This document shows positions 63,075-64,000 of a stretch of 64,000 nucleotides of DNA, in pieces; position 1 is the first letter of the stretch, and each line of letters starts with the position of its first letter. Where the stretch lies: positions 434,001 to 498,000 of the forward strand of contig NZ_JACCBU010000001.1 in assembly GCF_013407955.1 (NCBI RefSeq), read 5' to 3'. The notes under the pieces are model-generated. The model worked only from the letters and a program-made list of their open reading frames with translations. It did no database searches and was not told where the DNA came from. The stretch comes from Microlunatus parietis. Lineage in GTDB: Bacteria; Actinomycetota; Actinomycetes; Propionibacteriales; Propionibacteriaceae. The translations under genes were made by a program, and so were the position numbers.

Positions 63075-63199
63075 CCGCGGAGACTAGGGATCGACGCTGA
63101 ACACCGAGTGAACTGACGGCAACGTGTCCGGAACGGAGCGTAGTTCCGTGCCCCGGCGGGCCCGGCCCGAACGCACCCCGAACGTTCGACAGCACCCTC

Positions 63200-64000
63200 C
63201 TAGCGACGGACCTTGCCGGCCAGCGCGGCGACGCTGCGGCCGAGCGCCCGCAGCGGCGACAGCGAACCGGGCCCGTCGCCGGGTCGGGCCGAGCCCGCGA
63301 CCGCCGCCTCGACCGACGCCCCGACCGCCGCCTCGGCCGGCACGTCGACCGGCGCCCGCGCCTCGAGTTCGGCGACCTGGCGGGTGAGCCGCTCGACCAG
63401 GTCCTCCAGCCGGTGCACCTGGCCCGCCTCCGCCGACACGGCCGCCGCCGGCACCGGCGATTCCTGACCGAGCAGCTTCGGGCTGGTCACCACGCCCTGT
63501 GTGTCCCTCCGCAGGTGCACGGCCAGCGGATGATCACCGTCCTTGAAGCGCGGAACGTCCTCGCCGGGCCCCTTGCGGGCCACCACGTAGACCGACCAGT
63601 GCTCCCGCCAGCCGCCGAACTGATCGACCGGAACCGAGTCCTTGCCGCTGGGCCACTGGCCAGGCTGGTCGATCCGCCGCTGGCTCAGGTCGTACCCCTT
63701 CTCCAGCACGGTCAGGTCCTGGAACAGGAACTCCAGGCACTCCGGCGAATAGCGCCAGTAGTCGATCGGGCACGGGTGATTGCGCCACGACCACAACGTG
63801 TGGTGCACCGTGACGCCGCCCGGCTTGAGGATCCGCGCGATCTCGGCGGCGGCGAGCCACGGCCGGTCGATGTGCTCGAAAACGTCGGAGGAGAAGATGA
63901 AGTCGAACGAGTCGTCCGGGATCTGGTCGCGGCAGTCGGTGATGTCGGCGATGATCGTGTTCGGGATGTCGGATTCGACCAGGTTGAGGTCGTGATACCG
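63200..64000 (-). CDS. SAM-dependent methyltransferase, 5'-truncated by window edge
   Basis: At least 266 residues; the N-terminus lies beyond the window. Visible from the edge inward: acidic FDFIFSSDVFEHIDRPW (motif IV of class I methyltransferases) and ARILKPGGVTVHHTLWSW, then PIDYWRYSPECLEFLF. The C-terminal 110 residues are an added tail with a short coiled coil (VHRLEDLVERLTRQVAELEA) and a disordered Ala/Gly-rich end. Likely modifies a sugar in the same envelope pathway. Confidence 0.8.
   Translation of the reverse strand, partial: RYHDLNLVESDIPNTIIADITDCRDQIPDDSFDFIFSSDVFEHIDRPWLAAAEIARILKPGGVTVHHTLWSWRNHPCPIDYWRYSPECLEFLFQDLTVLEKGYDLSQRRIDQPGQWPSGKDSVPVDQFGGWREHWSVYVVARKGPGEDVPRFKDGDHPLAVHLRRDTQGVVTSPKLLGQESPVPAAAVSAEAGQVHRLEDLVERLTRQVAELEARAPVDVPAEAAVGASVEAAVAGSARPGDGPGSLSPLRALGRSVAALAGKVRR

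Overview
The window is GC-rich, densely coded chromosomal DNA from an actinobacterium. Support comes from the gene order yebC / ruvC-ruvA / ruvB / yajC-secD-secF-apt-relA / hisS / aspS, a priA-type HisA, many GTG starts and GTGA/ATGA stop-start overlaps. A teichulosonic-acid-type (NeuB) envelope cluster and a GxGYxYG-family secreted protein suggest Propionibacteriales (Microlunatus- or Kribbella-like), but the genus is only an inference. No rRNA, tRNA or CRISPR array was seen.

Layout. 1-9.4 kb is accessory: a flavin reductase tail, AraC and XRE regulators, an SDR, an orphan sugar-binding lipoprotein with a LacI-type operator, rarA, a GbsR-like regulator/hydrolase pair, a YhhN membrane protein and two back-to-back toxin-antitoxin modules. 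9.5-11 kb is an IS110-family element. 11-28.4 kb runs through aspS, a secreted sialidase-like protein, a truncated Phd antitoxin, DUF2252, hisS, a DUF349 protein, a 1.2-kb repeat nest, a MarR/haloalkane dehalogenase pair and the RelA/SpoT alarmone enzyme. 28.6-38.8 kb holds a TrkA-type K+ channel, apt, secF, secD, yajC, ruvB, ruvA and ruvC. This housekeeping block is broken by an SDR gene and by an opposite-strand GH43/ricin gene between ruvA and ruvB. 39-46.5 kb is a further insertion separating ruvC from yebC. 47.3-53.9 kb is a tightly coupled run: priA, a fatty-acyl-reductase/HAD fusion, a LarA-like protein and a degenerate acyltransferase. 54.3-55.5 kb has a vWA protein with two small partners. 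55.5-64 kb is a polysaccharide cluster: NeuB, family 2 glycosyltransferase, polysialyltransferase-like proteins and methyltransferases.

How the genes work together. The ruv, sec-yajC, apt and relA genes form the usual recombination, secretion and stringent-response neighbourhood. The 55-64 kb genes probably build a nonulosonic-acid-containing wall glycopolymer: NeuB makes the sugar acid, the polysialyltransferase-like proteins polymerise or decorate it, and the methyltransferases modify it. The secreted GH43-ricin, sialidase-like and GxGYxYG proteins suggest extracellular glycan use.

Between genes there are at least three families of short dispersed inverted-repeat elements (A, about 61 bp, 4 copies; B, about 80 bp, 4 copies; C, about 74 bp, 2 copies), a 32-bp tandem array with a 128-bp higher-order period, a GAGCCTGTCGAAG repeat that has altered gene ends, and a dodecamer TTGATCATGGTC found five times.
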